From CAVYTF01 sp963771435 (GTDB taxonomy: Bacteria; Bacteroidota; Bacteroidia; Chitinophagales; Chitinophagaceae): a DNA stretch of 64,000 nt. Under the pieces are notes generated by a model. That model did not search any database, was not told the DNA's origin, and saw nothing but the letters and a program-made list of their open reading frames with translations. Every line of letters begins with the position of its first letter. The first letter of the stretch is position 1. This document shows positions 18,476 to 28,996 of the stretch, in pieces. Location: contig CAVYTF010000009.1 in NCBI GenBank assembly GCA_963771435.1, positions 186,001-250,000 on the forward strand. Direction: 5' to 3'. The translations under genes were made by a program, and so were the position numbers.

Positions 18476-20446
18476 TTAGGCCTCCAAAATAATATTGCTT
18501 TTCTTTTCTTCCATCATTTCCACACTTCTGTTTATAAAATTCGTAAGGTCTTTCCCTTTTAATAATCCTTGGGAAAGCAGTGCCAGGTCTGCAAGGCTGC
18601 GAACTTGCTTTTCCTGTTTGCTACTGTCCCTTTCCTTTAACAGGGTTTGATAAATAGGGTGGTTCCCGTTTACGGTCAAATTAACTTCGTCCGGCATTTG
18701 CCCATAAAACGCCATCATGCCATTGTTGCCCATGCCAGACATATCCTTCATCCTGCGCATAAATTCCGGGCGCGTAGCAACAACAGGCGCTGTATTTTGG
18801 CTCAACCCTTTTACTTCAACAGTTAGGTGCAGATCAGGCATGGGGAATCCAAATAGTTTTTTTAATTGTTCTGTTTCGTCTTTGCTTAAAATACTTTCAT
18901 TATTTTCCTGTTTGTCAATGAGATTGTCAACGATATCAGCATCCACCCTTGCAAAATGTACATCATTCCATTTCATCTCCATGGTATTCACAAAAGCCGT
19001 ATCCACTATCGTTTCCAACTTCACAACAGTGTAGTTTTTTGCCAATGCATCCTGTATATATGCATCCTGCTGAACGGGGTCGCTCGTATATAATACAACC
19101 AGTTTGCCTTCTTTGTTTTTCTGAAGTGTTTCAGCAGCCAGCCTGTATTCTTCAAGCGTTAAAAATGTAGAAGGTGTAACCAAAACAACTTCCTTGTCTT
19201 CATCTTGCCCTTCTTCTCCGGATAATGGCTGCGGCTCGGGTGCGCTCGCTGCTGCAGCAGCGCTTTCCATTATAAAAAACTTATTCCCTTTTTCAAGGAA
19301 TTTATCATCGGTCATCATCCCGTATTTCACAAACAAACCAAGGCTTTCCCATTTGCTTTCAAATTGCGCGCGGTCATTCCTGAATATTTCATCCAGTTTA
19401 TCAGCAACTTTTTTAGTGATATGATTATTGATTTTCTTCACATTCGGGTCGCCCTGCAGGTAGCTGCGGCTTACGTTCAATGGAATATCCGGGCTATCGA
19501 TCACCCCATGCAGCAACATTAAAAACTCAGGAACAATATCCTTCACCTCATCTGTCACAAACACCTGGTTGCTGTACAACTGTATCTTATCTTTCTGAAT
19601 TTCGTAGCTCTGTTTTATCTTAGGGAAATACAAAATACCTGTCAGGTTAAAAGGATAATCAACATTCAGATGGATCCAGAAAAGTGGAGTTTCCCCAAAA
19701 GGATACAATTCACGATAGAATTTTTCATAGTCTTCCTTGGTTAATTCACTTGGTTTTTTGATCCAGATAGGGTTAGTATTATTAATAGGTTTTTCCTTTT
19801 CTTCATCTTCTTTATTTTCATCTTTTTTCTTTTCCTCAGCAACATCGGCAAAGTAGATCGGTATTGGCAGAAACTTGCAGAACTTTGTAAGTATTGATTT
19901 TATCCTGTGTGCATCCAAAAATTCCTTGCTGTCTTCGTTTATATGCAAAACGATCTTTGTTCCTCTTTCGTTGTAGTCAACGTTATACAGTTCAAACTCC
20001 GGGCTGCCATCGCAACTCCAGTAAACGCCGCCTTCGTCCTTAAAACTTTTCGTATATATCTCTACCTTATCGCTCACCATAAAAGCGCTGTAGAAACCAA
20101 GTCCGAAATGCCCTATAATGTTCGCATCCTTATACTTATTCATAAACTCTTCCGCCCCGCTGAATGCCACCTGGTTGATGTATTTATCAACTTCTTCTGA
20201 GGTCATCCCAACGCCACGGTCAGTAATGGTCAGCGTTTTTTCTTTCGCGTCAAGCGTCACATCAATACGCAGTTCGCCCAATTCGCCCTTCGCTTCCCCA
20301 ATGGAAGAAAGCGTTTTCAGCTTTTGCGAAGCGTCAATAGCGTTGCTTATCAACTCTCTTAAGAATATCTCATGGTCGCTGTAAAGAAACTTTTTAATAA
20401 TAGGAAAAATGTTTTCCGTCGTTACCCTTATCTGTCCTTTTTGCAT
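18476..20446 (-). CDS. htpG: Chaperone HtpG (Hsp90)
   Basis: A 656-residue bacterial Hsp90, an ATP-driven homodimeric chaperone. The N-terminal GHKL ATPase shows ELISNAIDASQKL, ITDRGVGMTSEEV and GHFGLGFYSAFMV. A charged linker of roughly 20 residues (rich in K, E, D) follows at about 210-232, then the middle domain (GILYFPKIK, LYSNQVFVTDEVKDIVPEF). The C-terminal domain contains a low-complexity Ala/Glu/Pro insertion near AAAAASAPEPQPL. It is a single-gene unit, convergent with pckA. Confidence 0.95.
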   Translation of the reverse strand: MQKGQIRVTTENIFPIIKKFLYSDHEIFLRELISNAIDASQKLKTLSSIGEAKGELGELRIDVTLDAKEKTLTITDRGVGMTSEEVDKYINQVAFSGAEEFMNKYKDANIIGHFGLGFYSAFMVSDKVEIYTKSFKDEGGVYWSCDGSPEFELYNVDYNERGTKIVLHINEDSKEFLDAHRIKSILTKFCKFLPIPIYFADVAEEKKKDENKEDEEKEKPINNTNPIWIKKPSELTKEDYEKFYRELYPFGETPLFWIHLNVDYPFNLTGILYFPKIKQSYEIQKDKIQLYSNQVFVTDEVKDIVPEFLMLLHGVIDSPDIPLNVSRSYLQGDPNVKKINNHITKKVADKLDEIFRNDRAQFESKWESLGLFVKYGMMTDDKFLEKGNKFFIMESAAAAASAPEPQPLSGEEGQDEDKEVVLVTPSTFLTLEEYRLAAETLQKNKEGKLVVLYTSDPVQQDAYIQDALAKNYTVVKLETIVDTAFVNTMEMKWNDVHFARVDADIVDNLIDKQENNESILSKDETEQLKKLFGFPMPDLHLTVEVKGLSQNTAPVVATRPEFMRRMKDMSGMGNNGMMAFYGQMPDEVNLTVNGNHPIYQTLLKERDSSKQEKQVRSLADLALLSQGLLKGKDLTNFINRSVEMMEEKKSNIILEA

Positions 20447-20643
20447 AAATCGCTGTTTTGTAATGTCAGGTTTTGTAAAAAATGATCAATTCACCGTTTA
20501 TTTCAGTGAAAACTTATACAGGCAAAGAAAATACCAAACCTTGAAAGGCTGACAGGGTGGCAATTAACCTGCATTATATCTTTTCCATCATGGCAGCTAT
20601 ATTGTTTTATCCTTTATTTTTACAGCAACAAATAATCAATACC

Positions 20644-20982
20644 ATGAAATATCTCTTCATCCTATCTCTCTTCTTTGCAATATCAACACGCGCTCAAACG
20701 GTTACACCTGCACAGGCAAAAGACAGCGTGGGAAAAACAGAAACCGTTTGCGGAGCAGTTTTTAACGTTCATGTCGGGGCGAATAATACTTACATCAATT
20801 TTGGGGATGCCTACCCTAACCAGTCATTTTCAGTAGCAATAAACAACGACGATGCAGCTAAGTTCTCATACAAATTAGAAGCCTTAGAAAACAAAAAGGT
20901 CTGCATTACCGGTTTGCTGAAAATGTATAAGGAAAAGCCTGAAATAATGGTTACTGATGAAAAGCAAATACAAATAAAATAA
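20644..20982 (+). CDS. Small secreted OB-fold-like protein
   Basis: The start at ATG 20644 gives a clean signal peptide (MKYLFILSLFFAISTRAQ); the frame is open 29 codons further upstream but that part is not leader-like. The mature part of about 95 residues (TPAQAKDSVGKTETVCGAVF, INFGDAYPNQSFSVAI, ENKKVCITGLLKMYKEKPEI) has the strand pattern of OB-fold 'tRNA-anti-like' extracytoplasmic proteins, in which 'G..v.v.G.v......' and a final 'I.V.....I' strand recur. Ligand and role are unknown; it is not adjacent to a nuclease gene. Confidence 0.7.
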   Translation: MKYLFILSLFFAISTRAQTVTPAQAKDSVGKTETVCGAVFNVHVGANNTYINFGDAYPNQSFSVAINNDDAAKFSYKLEALENKKVCITGLLKMYKEKPEIMVTDEKQIQIK

Positions 20983-21080
20983 CTGCTTAAGATTTAGCCC
21001 GTTCTTGTAGGTCTTAGTATAGTGCACCTTGTATCAGGGATGAAAACAATTCTTCAGAATTACTCCTCTCCATTTCCTAA

Positions 21081-21142
21081 ATCCGTGCAAATCCCCTAAT
21101 CCGTGAGAACAACTTTCCGCGCCTTCTGCGTTTTCCGCGTGA
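21081..21142. repeat. Intergenic repeat, copy 1
   Basis: atccgtgcaaatc followed by ctaatccgtgagaac, then a ttccgcg-rich stretch. Almost the same text occurs at 22721-22772. Both copies sit directly after the stop of a minus-strand gene. Confidence 0.6.
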
Positions 21143-21145
21143 CCA

Positions 21146-21700
21146 CTACACTACAGTTTCCTTTTTCTTCCCCGATGAACTATACAACGCTTCCAACTCC
21201 TTAAGGCGTTCCACCTGCACCGGCTTGGGATTAATAAATGTTCTTACTTTTTTTACCAGCGCAAAGGCATCCTCATAAGTTAATCCCGTAGAAATTAAAT
21301 AAGCAATAGCCATAGTTGGCCCTCTTCCAAGCCCCTGCCTGCAGTGTATATACACTTTGCCGCCATTCTTTATTTCGGCTTGTATAAAATCAATACCTTT
21401 TTGCAGGACTTCTAATGGAGGAGCCGTATTGTCTTGAATAGGCAGGTGCAGGTATTTTATGCCTTGGTATCTCGCGTCTTCAAATACAGAATGCATCCTC
21501 ATATTTACAATGGCCGTAATACCCAACGCTCTCAGTTTATCAAGGCCCACGGCACTGTATTGGCTCCCCAGGAAAAGTGTAGCAGTAAGCTGGCTTCTTT
21601 TTAGTCTTGGTATACCTTTAAAAAGCCGGTAAATATTGTCGGATAATTTCTGAAAAAAGATAACTACAATTAAAAAAAGTCTCTTCAATTTTTTAAACAT
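21146..21700 (-). CDS. Dual-specificity phosphatase-like protein
   Basis: A 184-residue protein with a Cys-dependent phosphatase site: YIHCRQGLGRGPTMAIAYL, in which Cys120 is the nucleophile and Arg126 binds phosphate (HCxxGxxR). Asp90 (LPIQDNTAPP) is placed as the general acid. A hydrophobic N-terminal segment (LFLIVVIFF) may anchor it to the membrane. The gene starts 12 bp after the diacylglycerol kinase-like gene, so the two are an operon; a lipid-phosphate or phosphoprotein substrate is possible but unproven. Confidence 0.8.
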   Translation of the reverse strand: MFKKLKRLFLIVVIFFQKLSDNIYRLFKGIPRLKRSQLTATLFLGSQYSAVGLDKLRALGITAIVNMRMHSVFEDARYQGIKYLHLPIQDNTAPPLEVLQKGIDFIQAEIKNGGKVYIHCRQGLGRGPTMAIAYLISTGLTYEDAFALVKKVRTFINPKPVQVERLKELEALYSSSGKKKETVV

Positions 21701-21712
21701 ATCATTCCTTGC

Positions 21713-22588
21713 TTAAAACGGTGTTAATATAGTAAGGGAAGCAGGTACCACTTTTATGTGCAGCTCCTTCGCCGATTGTTCATCATCATCGCAAATAATG
21801 GGCTGTTCATGGTACATGGTAACGATAACTTCTTTACATTTCCAATGCTGCACAGCATCTGTTTCTGTTTTAAACAATGTACTTCCAGCCACTTTCAGCA
21901 TCGCTTCAATACCCGCATCCTGCAACAACAGCACATCCAACAGGCCATCGGTAATACTTATCCCCGGCTGTAAGCTGTAATTGCCAATACCACTGTGCCC
22001 GAAATTAGTGATGGTTAAAGATGTGCCGGTCGTTTCTATGGTTTTATTATCTATTACAAGCTTAAATTGTACTTTTTCAGCCTTGCTTATCGTTTGTACC
22101 GCAGTTACACCGTAGGCTAACTGCCCTAATTTATCTTTAGCTTCCCTTTTCGTGTTGATGATCATATCCGCCATAATGCCAATATTTATACGCAAAAGAA
22201 AAGGTGCATTATTTACAATACCTGTATCGATCTTTTTTATTTCATGCTCCCCGGTAAGCAATGCAAGAGCTTCCTTAGTATCCAGGGGAATGCCCAGGTC
22301 TTTGGCCATTACGTTAGCCGTGCCACCGGGAATAATGGCCATCGGCATATTACTCTTTATTAAACATTTTGCCACTTCAGTTACGCAGCCATCCCCTCCA
22401 TATACAGCTATAAGATCTGTCTTGCTAGCAACTGAACCAACAATATCAGCAATGCTTACATTTTCCTGTATAATGGAAACATCCCATTGTATCCCCGTAT
22501 CTTTTAAAACGTCATTAATATAATTCAAAACCGCCTCTTCTTTGCTTGACGCCGGGTTGATGATAAAGTGAATATGTGTAGGATTCAT
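21713..22588 (-). CDS. Diacylglycerol/sphingosine kinase-like lipid kinase
   Basis: A 291-residue protein of the DAGK catalytic family (YegS/BmrU type). Signatures are FIINPASSKEEA at the start, the nucleotide-binding GGDG at 64-67 (YGGDGCVTEVAKCL) and IIPGGTANVMAKDLGIP, followed by the beta-sandwich domain with GVTAVQTISKAEKV and SLTITNFGHSGIG. These enzymes phosphorylate lipid alcohols such as diacylglycerol or sphingoid bases; the latter occur in Bacteroidota, but the substrate here is open. It heads an operon with the phosphatase gene. Confidence 0.85.
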   Translation of the reverse strand: MNPTHIHFIINPASSKEEAVLNYINDVLKDTGIQWDVSIIQENVSIADIVGSVASKTDLIAVYGGDGCVTEVAKCLIKSNMPMAIIPGGTANVMAKDLGIPLDTKEALALLTGEHEIKKIDTGIVNNAPFLLRINIGIMADMIINTKREAKDKLGQLAYGVTAVQTISKAEKVQFKLVIDNKTIETTGTSLTITNFGHSGIGNYSLQPGISITDGLLDVLLLQDAGIEAMLKVAGSTLFKTETDAVQHWKCKEVIVTMYHEQPIICDDDEQSAKELHIKVVPASLTILTPF

Positions 22589-22720
22589 TACAAGGCATGA
22601 TCAAACTAAATACTGTGCCATACTTCCAGAGGCAATGCCAGGCAAAACAGCTCGGCGAAGAATGTTTACCCTTTTGGTAGCCGCAATTAGCTTGCAGAAA
22701 TACTTAAATTTATAACAAAG

Positions 22721-22772
22721 ATCCGTGCAGATCATCTAAATCCGTGAGAACCCTTTTCCACGACTTCCGCGA
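22721..22772. repeat. Intergenic repeat, copy 2
   Basis: atccgtgcagatc followed by ctaaatccgtgagaac and a ttccgcg element, matching 21081-21142. It lies directly downstream of the alpha-glucosidase gene. Confidence 0.6.
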
Positions 22773-22779
22773 GCAACAT

Positions 22780-24509
22780 TTACTCTACCTCATACACCAC
22801 CGCCTCATAAGCCTTCAGCACCCCATTCCTTGAAGCATGAGCATAATTGTCCAGCAATACCTTTGCTTTCTGCAAATCAACACCAGTCTTTACTGTCTCC
22901 ACTTTACTCCTGAAGTTCAGCAGCACTAATATCTTCTTCCCGTTCATCTCCCTGGTATAAGCATACACATTAGGGTTATTCTTATCCAGCAATGTATACT
23001 TTCCATAAACCAGCACCGGATTGTCCTTTCGTAGTTTTACTATCTTTCTAAAGTAGTTCAAAACAGAACCGCTGTCTTTATCTTCTTCCGCTTCATTTAT
23101 CGCTGTATAGTTTTTATTCACCTCTATCCACGGCGTTCCCCTCGTAAAACCTGCATTGGCCGTACTGTCCCACTGAAACGGCGTACGTCCGTTATCCCTG
23201 CTTGCAAACCCTATCTTTTTCATGAACGCCTTCATATCCCCTCCTGTGCTTTTCACATGTTCATATTCATTCAGAGTAGCCTTATCCCGGTAGTCTTCTA
23301 TTTTATCAAACCCCGGGTTCGTCATCCCCAGTTCATCACCGTTATAATAATACGGCGTCCCCCGCATCGTAAAAAGAAACGTAGTAAGCATTTCAGAAGA
23401 CACCTTCCTGAACGCAGGGCTGTCATTCCCAAACCTGCTCACCAACCTTGCCTGGTCATGGTTAGCCAAAAAAACAGCCAGCCAGCCCGCATTCGCAAAC
23501 GCACTATCCCAACTGCTAAAGATTTTTTTAAACTCCAAAAGGCTATAACCTTCCGGTTTTGCAAGGTCAACGCCATCAAATGCATACGCCATATTCAGTT
23601 CCTTGCGGTTGGAGTCCACAAGGTTATGCGCATCCTCAAACGTATTCCCCGCGCCTTCCGCCACACTCATCACATCATATTTGCTCAGTACCTCTTTATT
23701 CATCTCCTGCAAATACCCATGCAAATTCCCCTGCATCGCATAGTACTTCGTAAAATCCTTCTCAAACCCCTTCGGAAAACCAGGAAAAGTAGTATCTTTC
23801 GCCGCAAACTGGAAGGCATCCAGCCTGAAACCATCGATACCCTTATCCGCCCAAAACTTCATAATATCATATACTTCCTTCCGCACCTTCGGGTTTTCCC
23901 AGTTCAGGTCAGGCTGTTTCCGCGAAAAATAATGCAGGTAATAAGCATTCGTAACTGAATCATACATCCACGCATCATGGTTAACATCAAACAGGCTGTA
24001 ACGGTAAGGCGGCTTTCCGTTCTCCGCATTCCACCAGTGATAATAATCGCGGTAAGGGCTCGTCCTGCGAGCTGCGGCTTTGCTTAAACCATTCATGTTC
24101 ATCGCTGCTGTGGTTCACTACCAGGTCCATCACCAGTTTAATGCCGCGTTCATGCATGCCCCTTCAGCAACGCATCAAAATCTGCCATCGTGCCAAAATC
24201 CTTCATAATGTTGCGGTAGTCGCTCACATCATAACCATTATCATCGTTCGGCGAACTATAGATAGGGTTAAGCCAAACCACATTAACACCCAGGCTTTTG
24301 ATATAATCCAGCTTGGAAATGATACCCTTCAGGTCGCCAATCCCATCGCCATTATTATCTTTAAAACTGCGCGGATAAATCTGGTACACAACCGCCTCTT
24401 TCCACCATCTCCCGCCATCTTTATCACTGCTCGATTGAGAATAACAATAAGACTGCATCAAACCAACCAACACAAAAATGACTACTATTTGAAAAATTGC
24501 TTTTTGCAT
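22780..24509 (-). CDS. Secreted GH13 alpha-glucosidase, two frameshifts
   Basis: A GH13 oligosaccharide hydrolase of the oligo-1,6-glucosidase/alpha-glucosidase type. It starts with a signal peptide (FQIVVIFVLVGLMQSYCYS) and then RWWKEAVVYQIYPRSFKD, NGDGIGDLKGI and WLNPIYSSPNDDNGYDVSDY. The frame breaks near 24158 (C4 run) and again near 24067. Between them another frame supplies HERGIKLVMDLVVNHSSDEH. After the second break the catalytic GFRLDAFQF, MSVAEGAG and FLANHDQARL motifs follow. Dropping one base at each point gives 575 residues, the normal length. Sequencing error or a young pseudogene. Confidence 0.8.
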
Positions 24510-24564
24510 GAATAAATTAATTTATAACTAGTGTTGTTATACTCAACCAAACTATTCTCAGCAC

Positions 24565-24858
24565 TCATTTCTTATGCTTATCCAAGTACTCCTTAAGTGC
24601 ACAATGGTAAGCGCTCTGTCCCTTCTTAGCCTTCTTCAGGTAAAGCGCCTTTTGTTCTGGGTCATTATTGATACGTCGGGCATATTTCACTGCCTCTGCA
24701 AACAGGCTTCTCTTTTCTTTTTGCAGCTCACTTGGTTTCACATTGCTCATGTCAGGGTATTGGCTAACCACCGTCTTGCCCCTGTATTGTTTAAACACCA
24801 ATTGCTTTCCAATAGCCCCGCTCAACTCTTTAAGTAAAACATTCTTGCTTCTTGCCAT
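24565..24858 (-). CDS. Conserved hypothetical protein
   Basis: A 97-residue basic, mostly helical protein (MARSKNVLLKELSGAIGKQL, then KQYRGKTVVSQYPDMSNVKP and a Lys-rich C-terminus ending LDKHKK). I do not recognise a named domain. The pattern 'GKTVVSQYPDMS.VKPS..Q...R..F..AV.YA..I..DP..K..Y' looks like a real, conserved small protein rather than a shadow frame, and it is reminiscent of proteins annotated as hypothetical in other Bacteroidota. No signal peptide. It stands alone between two longer intergenic stretches. Confidence 0.6.
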   Translation of the reverse strand: MARSKNVLLKELSGAIGKQLVFKQYRGKTVVSQYPDMSNVKPSELQKEKRSLFAEAVKYARRINNDPEQKALYLKKAKKGQSAYHCALKEYLDKHKK

Positions 24859-25236
24859 CTTCTTTCATCCTTTACAGCAAATCTAAGCCAAAGCAGCAAC
24901 ACCTTATTAGTCATATCTTACTCTTGAGAAGTTAAATTATTTATATAAAAAACACAAATTTGTATAAAAGGGGCATGTTTTTTGAAAGAGTTTACTAACA
25001 ATAAGTTAAGGTGGGAAAATACGGGCTGTAGGTTATATTTCAGGATTTTTTTTCTCCCCTTTATATATTGACTTTATATTTCTAACCATTTCCGTTCTGC
25101 AAAATTAATAATAACTCTAAAAATAATTTGCCTATGGTAAGTCTCAAACCACCCTTCTGCTTAATTCTCAGTTCATTATTTCTTTTTTTGAAAAAACAAT
25201 TAAAACCACTTTTTTATTAATTAAAACTTTACAAAC
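24859..25236. other. Intergenic, AT-rich, no gene supported
   Basis: Divergent region before the large secreted protein. It is strongly AT-rich with T-runs (near 25050 and 25180) and must hold promoters, but I found no clear TTTG/TAnnTTTG pair and no hairpin I would defend. Confidence 0.5.
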
Positions 25237-27544
25237 ATGAAAAAGACTTTATTATCTTTTCTCACAGGAACAGTTCTGCTGATAGCTACAGCAGTGTCTG
25301 CTCAAAACGTAGCCATTAACGCTACCGGCGCCACTGCAGACCCAAGCGCCATGCTCGATGTAAATGCTACTAATGCAGGTTTACTTGCGCCTCGCGTAAC
25401 ACTTGCTTCTTTAACGGATGCCACTACCATTGTCAACCCTGCAACAAGCTTATTGGTTTATAATACTGGTGGTGCGGTACCTGCCGGCTTTTATTATAAT
25501 TCAGGCACGCCAGGGGTCGCCTTCGTGGAGTATATTTTCTACAGGAGCCAATTACTGGGCTTCACTTGACGGCATAAACATTTACAACACCAATACCGGG
25601 GAAGTAAATATTGGGGCTAATACCACCACTACAAACGGAATGCAGAATATATATGGGAGCGTTCCGGGCATATATGGTGTCACCTATTATCAAACTCCTG
25701 TCACAGGTGCAGGTACAGGGGTTGGTTTTGCGATAGGGGAGGACAATTTTAGCAATAGTACTGTTGACCTCTTAAATTTTAGCAACGGGCCCATTGACTT
25801 TTATACAAATTCGGTTCCGGCAGCCACAATAGCCGCAAATGGCAATGTTGGCATTGGCATGCTCACCCCCGTTGCAAAAACTGAAATATCTTCTTTTGGC
25901 CCCACCAACAACCTTTATACCATTGCTTCGGGATATAACATCGTTACCGGCTTAGCCACACGCGAAAGCGATTCTGCATCCGGCTATGAACAAGCAGGCA
26001 TATATTCCTATTCTGATGGTAGCACGGTGGAAAATGAAAGTGTTTTTGGAGAGGCGGGATCAACCGGTCTTGCCAATTTTGGTGTTTTTGGAAGGCTTTC
26101 TTTTGCGCCTGTAAGCGGATCTTATTTCAATAGTGCTGTTTTGGGATATGATGTAGTGGATTCACTTAATACCTACGCAGGTTATTTTAACGGCAAAGTA
26201 TTTACACAAGGCAATAATACCATCTATGGCAGCAGCCCGGCCATTATACCTTCCACTACATGGATTGGTTTTGACGCTTCTACTTATAGTTCAAACACAA
26301 GCGCTGATGATAGTGTTTCTACTACAGGTTTGTTTGGTTATGCAAGCGGAGGTGCCGGTCCCTTCAATTCCGGCGTTGTAGGTATTGGGGGCAGCACAGG
26401 ATCTTATCACGCAGGCGTACTCGCTTTAGCGGGTGATGGGCCTGACGGATCAAATTTTGGTTTATTTGCCCAGGCGAATCTTAACCCCGATGATTATGCA
26501 GCTTATCTTCTTGGGAACGTGCTTGCATATGGTAATACAACTACCTACGGCAGCAGCCCGGCAATTACGCCTTCTGCCTCTTTTATTGGATTTGATGCTG
26601 CCACTTACAGTTCAAACACATCAACTGACGATACTGTTTCAGAAGTCGGGGTGTTGGGTTATACAAATGGAGGCACCTCTACATTTGGTGCAGGTGTTGT
26701 TGGCATTGGCGGGTCAACAAATAGCTTTAACGTGGGCCTGATAGGTTTGGCAGACGATGGCCCTGCAGGAAGTAATTTTGCCCTTTTTGCTGAAGCGGAC
26801 AACGCCAGCGATTACGCAGGTTATTTTAATGGAAATGTATACATGAGTGGCACTTTAAGTGCTGGCGGCACAAAGAATTTTGAAATAGACCATCCTTTAG
26901 ACCCCGCAAATAAAATACTCCGCCACGCTGCAATGGAAAGCAATGAAGTGCTTGATCAGTACAGTGGTAATATTACTACTGACGGCACAGGATATGCAAC
27001 TGTTCAATTGCCTGCTTATTTTGAATCTATTACTAAAGATTTCCGTTACCAGTTAACTGTAATGGGCACTTTTGCACAGGCAATTGTTAAACAGAAAGTA
27101 AGCGGCAACCAGTTTGTTATTCAAACCAACCAGCCCAATGTAGAAGTAAGCTGGCAGGTTACCGGCGTTCGCAACGATAAACAAATGCAGGCGCATCCTT
27201 TCGTGTCTGAGGAAGCAAAAACAGCAAGGCAGGCAGGCAAATATTTTCAACCTGAATTGTATGGCCAGCCAGCCAGTGCAGGAATTGTCTATATGCCAAA
27301 GTCAACCGGCAAAACTACAGCCGCACGCCGCCCGGTGCCTTCTCTGAAAGCCCTTGCAGGTGCAGCAACACATACACCTGCGGTTCATACACTCCCTGCT
27401 TCCTTAAAAGGCAGTGCAGGTTCAATGGCGGGTGGTCTTAAGAAACCTGTAGCAAGCAAGAATGTAGCCCCTGTTTATCCTCCAAATAGTTTGGCAGGTC
27501 AGGCAAAGGCAAAAGCAGCCAACACAACATCACCAAAAAAGTAA
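25237..27544 (+). CDS. Large secreted repeat protein, frameshifted
   Basis: A secreted protein (signal peptide MKKTLLSFLTGTVLLIATAVSAQ) with the opening typical of Bacteroidota fibre-like proteins (NVAINATGA..DPSAMLDV, GLLAPRVTL, TSLLVYNTGG, GFYYNSGTPG). A G4 run at 25513-25516 breaks the frame; removing one G joins it to SPSWSIFSTGANYW and gives 768 residues. The middle holds two 106-residue tandem repeats. The C-terminal part (KNFEIDHPLDPANKILRHAA, VQLPAYFESITKDFRYQLTV, VEVSWQVTGVR) matches the conserved end domain of tail-fibre-like secreted proteins, followed by a basic Ala/Pro/Lys tail. An adhesin or surface role is inferred. It is probably co-transcribed with the next gene (21-bp gap). 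Confidence 0.78.
26216..26851 (+). repeat. Two tandem 106-codon repeats
   Basis: Units at 26216-26533 and 26534-26851 encode matching blocks: TIYGSSPAIIPSTTWIGFDA versus TTYGSSPAITPSASFIGFDA, TYSSNTS(A/T)DD, VVGIGGST, DGP.GSNF.LFA, and D(Y)A.Y..GNV. Identity is moderate, so the duplication is old. Confidence 0.8.
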
Positions 27545-27565
27545 CCTCACATTAAATTAAATAAC

Positions 27566-28807
27566 ATGAAAAAGAAAACAGGTATAATACTGCTTGTTGC
27601 CATGTTGCTGCCTCCCCTGCTGTATGCGCAGGCGCAGATAGTTTTTAATGGAGGCATGATGGTGATAAGCAATGGCGCAACGGTAGTGGTGGCCAACCCG
27701 GCAGCCAACGCCATCACACGCACCGCTTCAGGCGGGGGCATTGTGAGCGAAGGCACGGAAAACAACCTCGTCTGGGATATTGGCACAACGGCAGCTTCTT
27801 ACACCGTGCCCTTTTTAGCATCAGATGGCAGCTACATTCCCGTTTCGTTCACCACGTCCGGCGCAAGCGGGAGCGGTTTTTTTCAGCTAAGCACTTATGC
27901 AGGCCCCAACTGGCAAAACAGCGCTTATCTACCGCCCACAGTAACCAACGTAAACCACAACGGCGTGGATAATTCTGCTTATGTGGTTGACCGGTTCTGG
28001 CAGGTTAATGCTAATGGATACAGCACCAACCCATCGCTCAGCAACCTTTCGTTCACTTATCGCCCCATCGAGTACACCGAAAGTGGCAACACCATCACAG
28101 AAGCCAACATGCAGGCGCAGCGTTGGAACAGCACCGCTGACCAATGGGGAGATTTTGGCCCCGTAGGCGTTGACAACACATCAACACACATGGTAACTGT
28201 CGCATCAGTAGATGGCGGCGATCTGTACCCCTGGTGGACACTCGTTGACAATGCTTCCATTCTGCCGGTAACGCTCGTAAGCTTCTCAGCCCAGGCGTTA
28301 ACCAGCACCGTAGTAAGCCTCAAATGGATAACCGCCAACGAAGTAAACGCCAATTACTTCACCATACAGAAAACGCAGGACTTCAGGGATATTGTCGCCC
28401 TCGGCAATGTACTTGCCTCAGGCAACAGCAGCGTACAGCGCAACTATTCCCTCGTTGACCAAGATCCGTTTTCAGGAGTATCCTTCTACCGTTTAAAAAT
28501 AACCGGCAAAGACGGCACGGTTTCCTATTCACAGTGGCAGCAGGTAAGCTTTACGGGCAGGCCAACCATACAGGTTTATCCTAACCCCGCCACGGATTAT
28601 ATAAACATTTCAGGCGTAAATATTACTTCCGGCTCCACCACCCCCAAAGCGGTCCTTTCAGACATCAGCGGCAGGGTAATGAGGCAGGCAGTATTAAGCG
28701 GCCAGCCAACACAGCTATCCTTAACAGGCTTAGCCCACGGCACTTATATCCTCAGGGTAATAAACGCCGACGGCACAGCCCAGTCATTCAAGATAATAAA
28801 ACAATAG
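27566..28807 (+). CDS. Secreted protein with T9SS type A sorting domain
   Basis: A 413-residue protein with a signal peptide (KTGIILLVAMLLPPLLYAQA). The middle contains a beta-rich region of unknown function with Gly/Thr-rich stretches. After about residue 230 comes LPVTLVSFSAQALTSTVVSL and KWITANEVNANYFTIQ, the linker seen in many Bacteroidota surface proteins. The C-terminus (IQVYPNPATDYINIS, VLSDISGRVM, LTGLAHGTYILRV, FKIIKQ) is a type IX secretion sorting domain, so it should be exported through the outer membrane. Its function beyond that is unknown. Confidence 0.88.
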   Translation: MKKKTGIILLVAMLLPPLLYAQAQIVFNGGMMVISNGATVVVANPAANAITRTASGGGIVSEGTENNLVWDIGTTAASYTVPFLASDGSYIPVSFTTSGASGSGFFQLSTYAGPNWQNSAYLPPTVTNVNHNGVDNSAYVVDRFWQVNANGYSTNPSLSNLSFTYRPIEYTESGNTITEANMQAQRWNSTADQWGDFGPVGVDNTSTHMVTVASVDGGDLYPWWTLVDNASILPVTLVSFSAQALTSTVVSLKWITANEVNANYFTIQKTQDFRDIVALGNVLASGNSSVQRNYSLVDQDPFSGVSFYRLKITGKDGTVSYSQWQQVSFTGRPTIQVYPNPATDYINISGVNITSGSTTPKAVLSDISGRVMRQAVLSGQPTQLSLTGLAHGTYILRVINADGTAQSFKIIKQ

Positions 28808-28854
28808 AGTGATATAAATAATGAATGATAAGTGATGATAATGCTTTAAGCATC

Positions 28855-28886
28855 AAAAAGCCTCCCCACATCGGGGAGGCTTTTTT
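28855..28886 (+). terminator. Rho-independent terminator
   Basis: Stem aaaaagcctcccc / ggggaggctttttt with a 5-nt loop and a T6 tract, 48 bp after the T9SS gene stop. Confidence 0.9.
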
Positions 28887-28996
28887 AGTTCTATATAACC
28901 TAACCTGAGTTCGGATAAAGATATTGTGCTCATAATGCCATAGGTATCATATATTTACAGAAAAAAATCTACCTTCTGGTTCGCCCACATAAATAC

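Noticed and set aside
20557..20643. Upstream extension of the OB-fold protein
   Set aside because: The added 29 residues would place the signal peptide in the interior of the protein.
23257..23958. 233-codon plus-strand frame inside the alpha-glucosidase gene
   Set aside because: Antisense shadow; the minus strand has all GH13 motifs.
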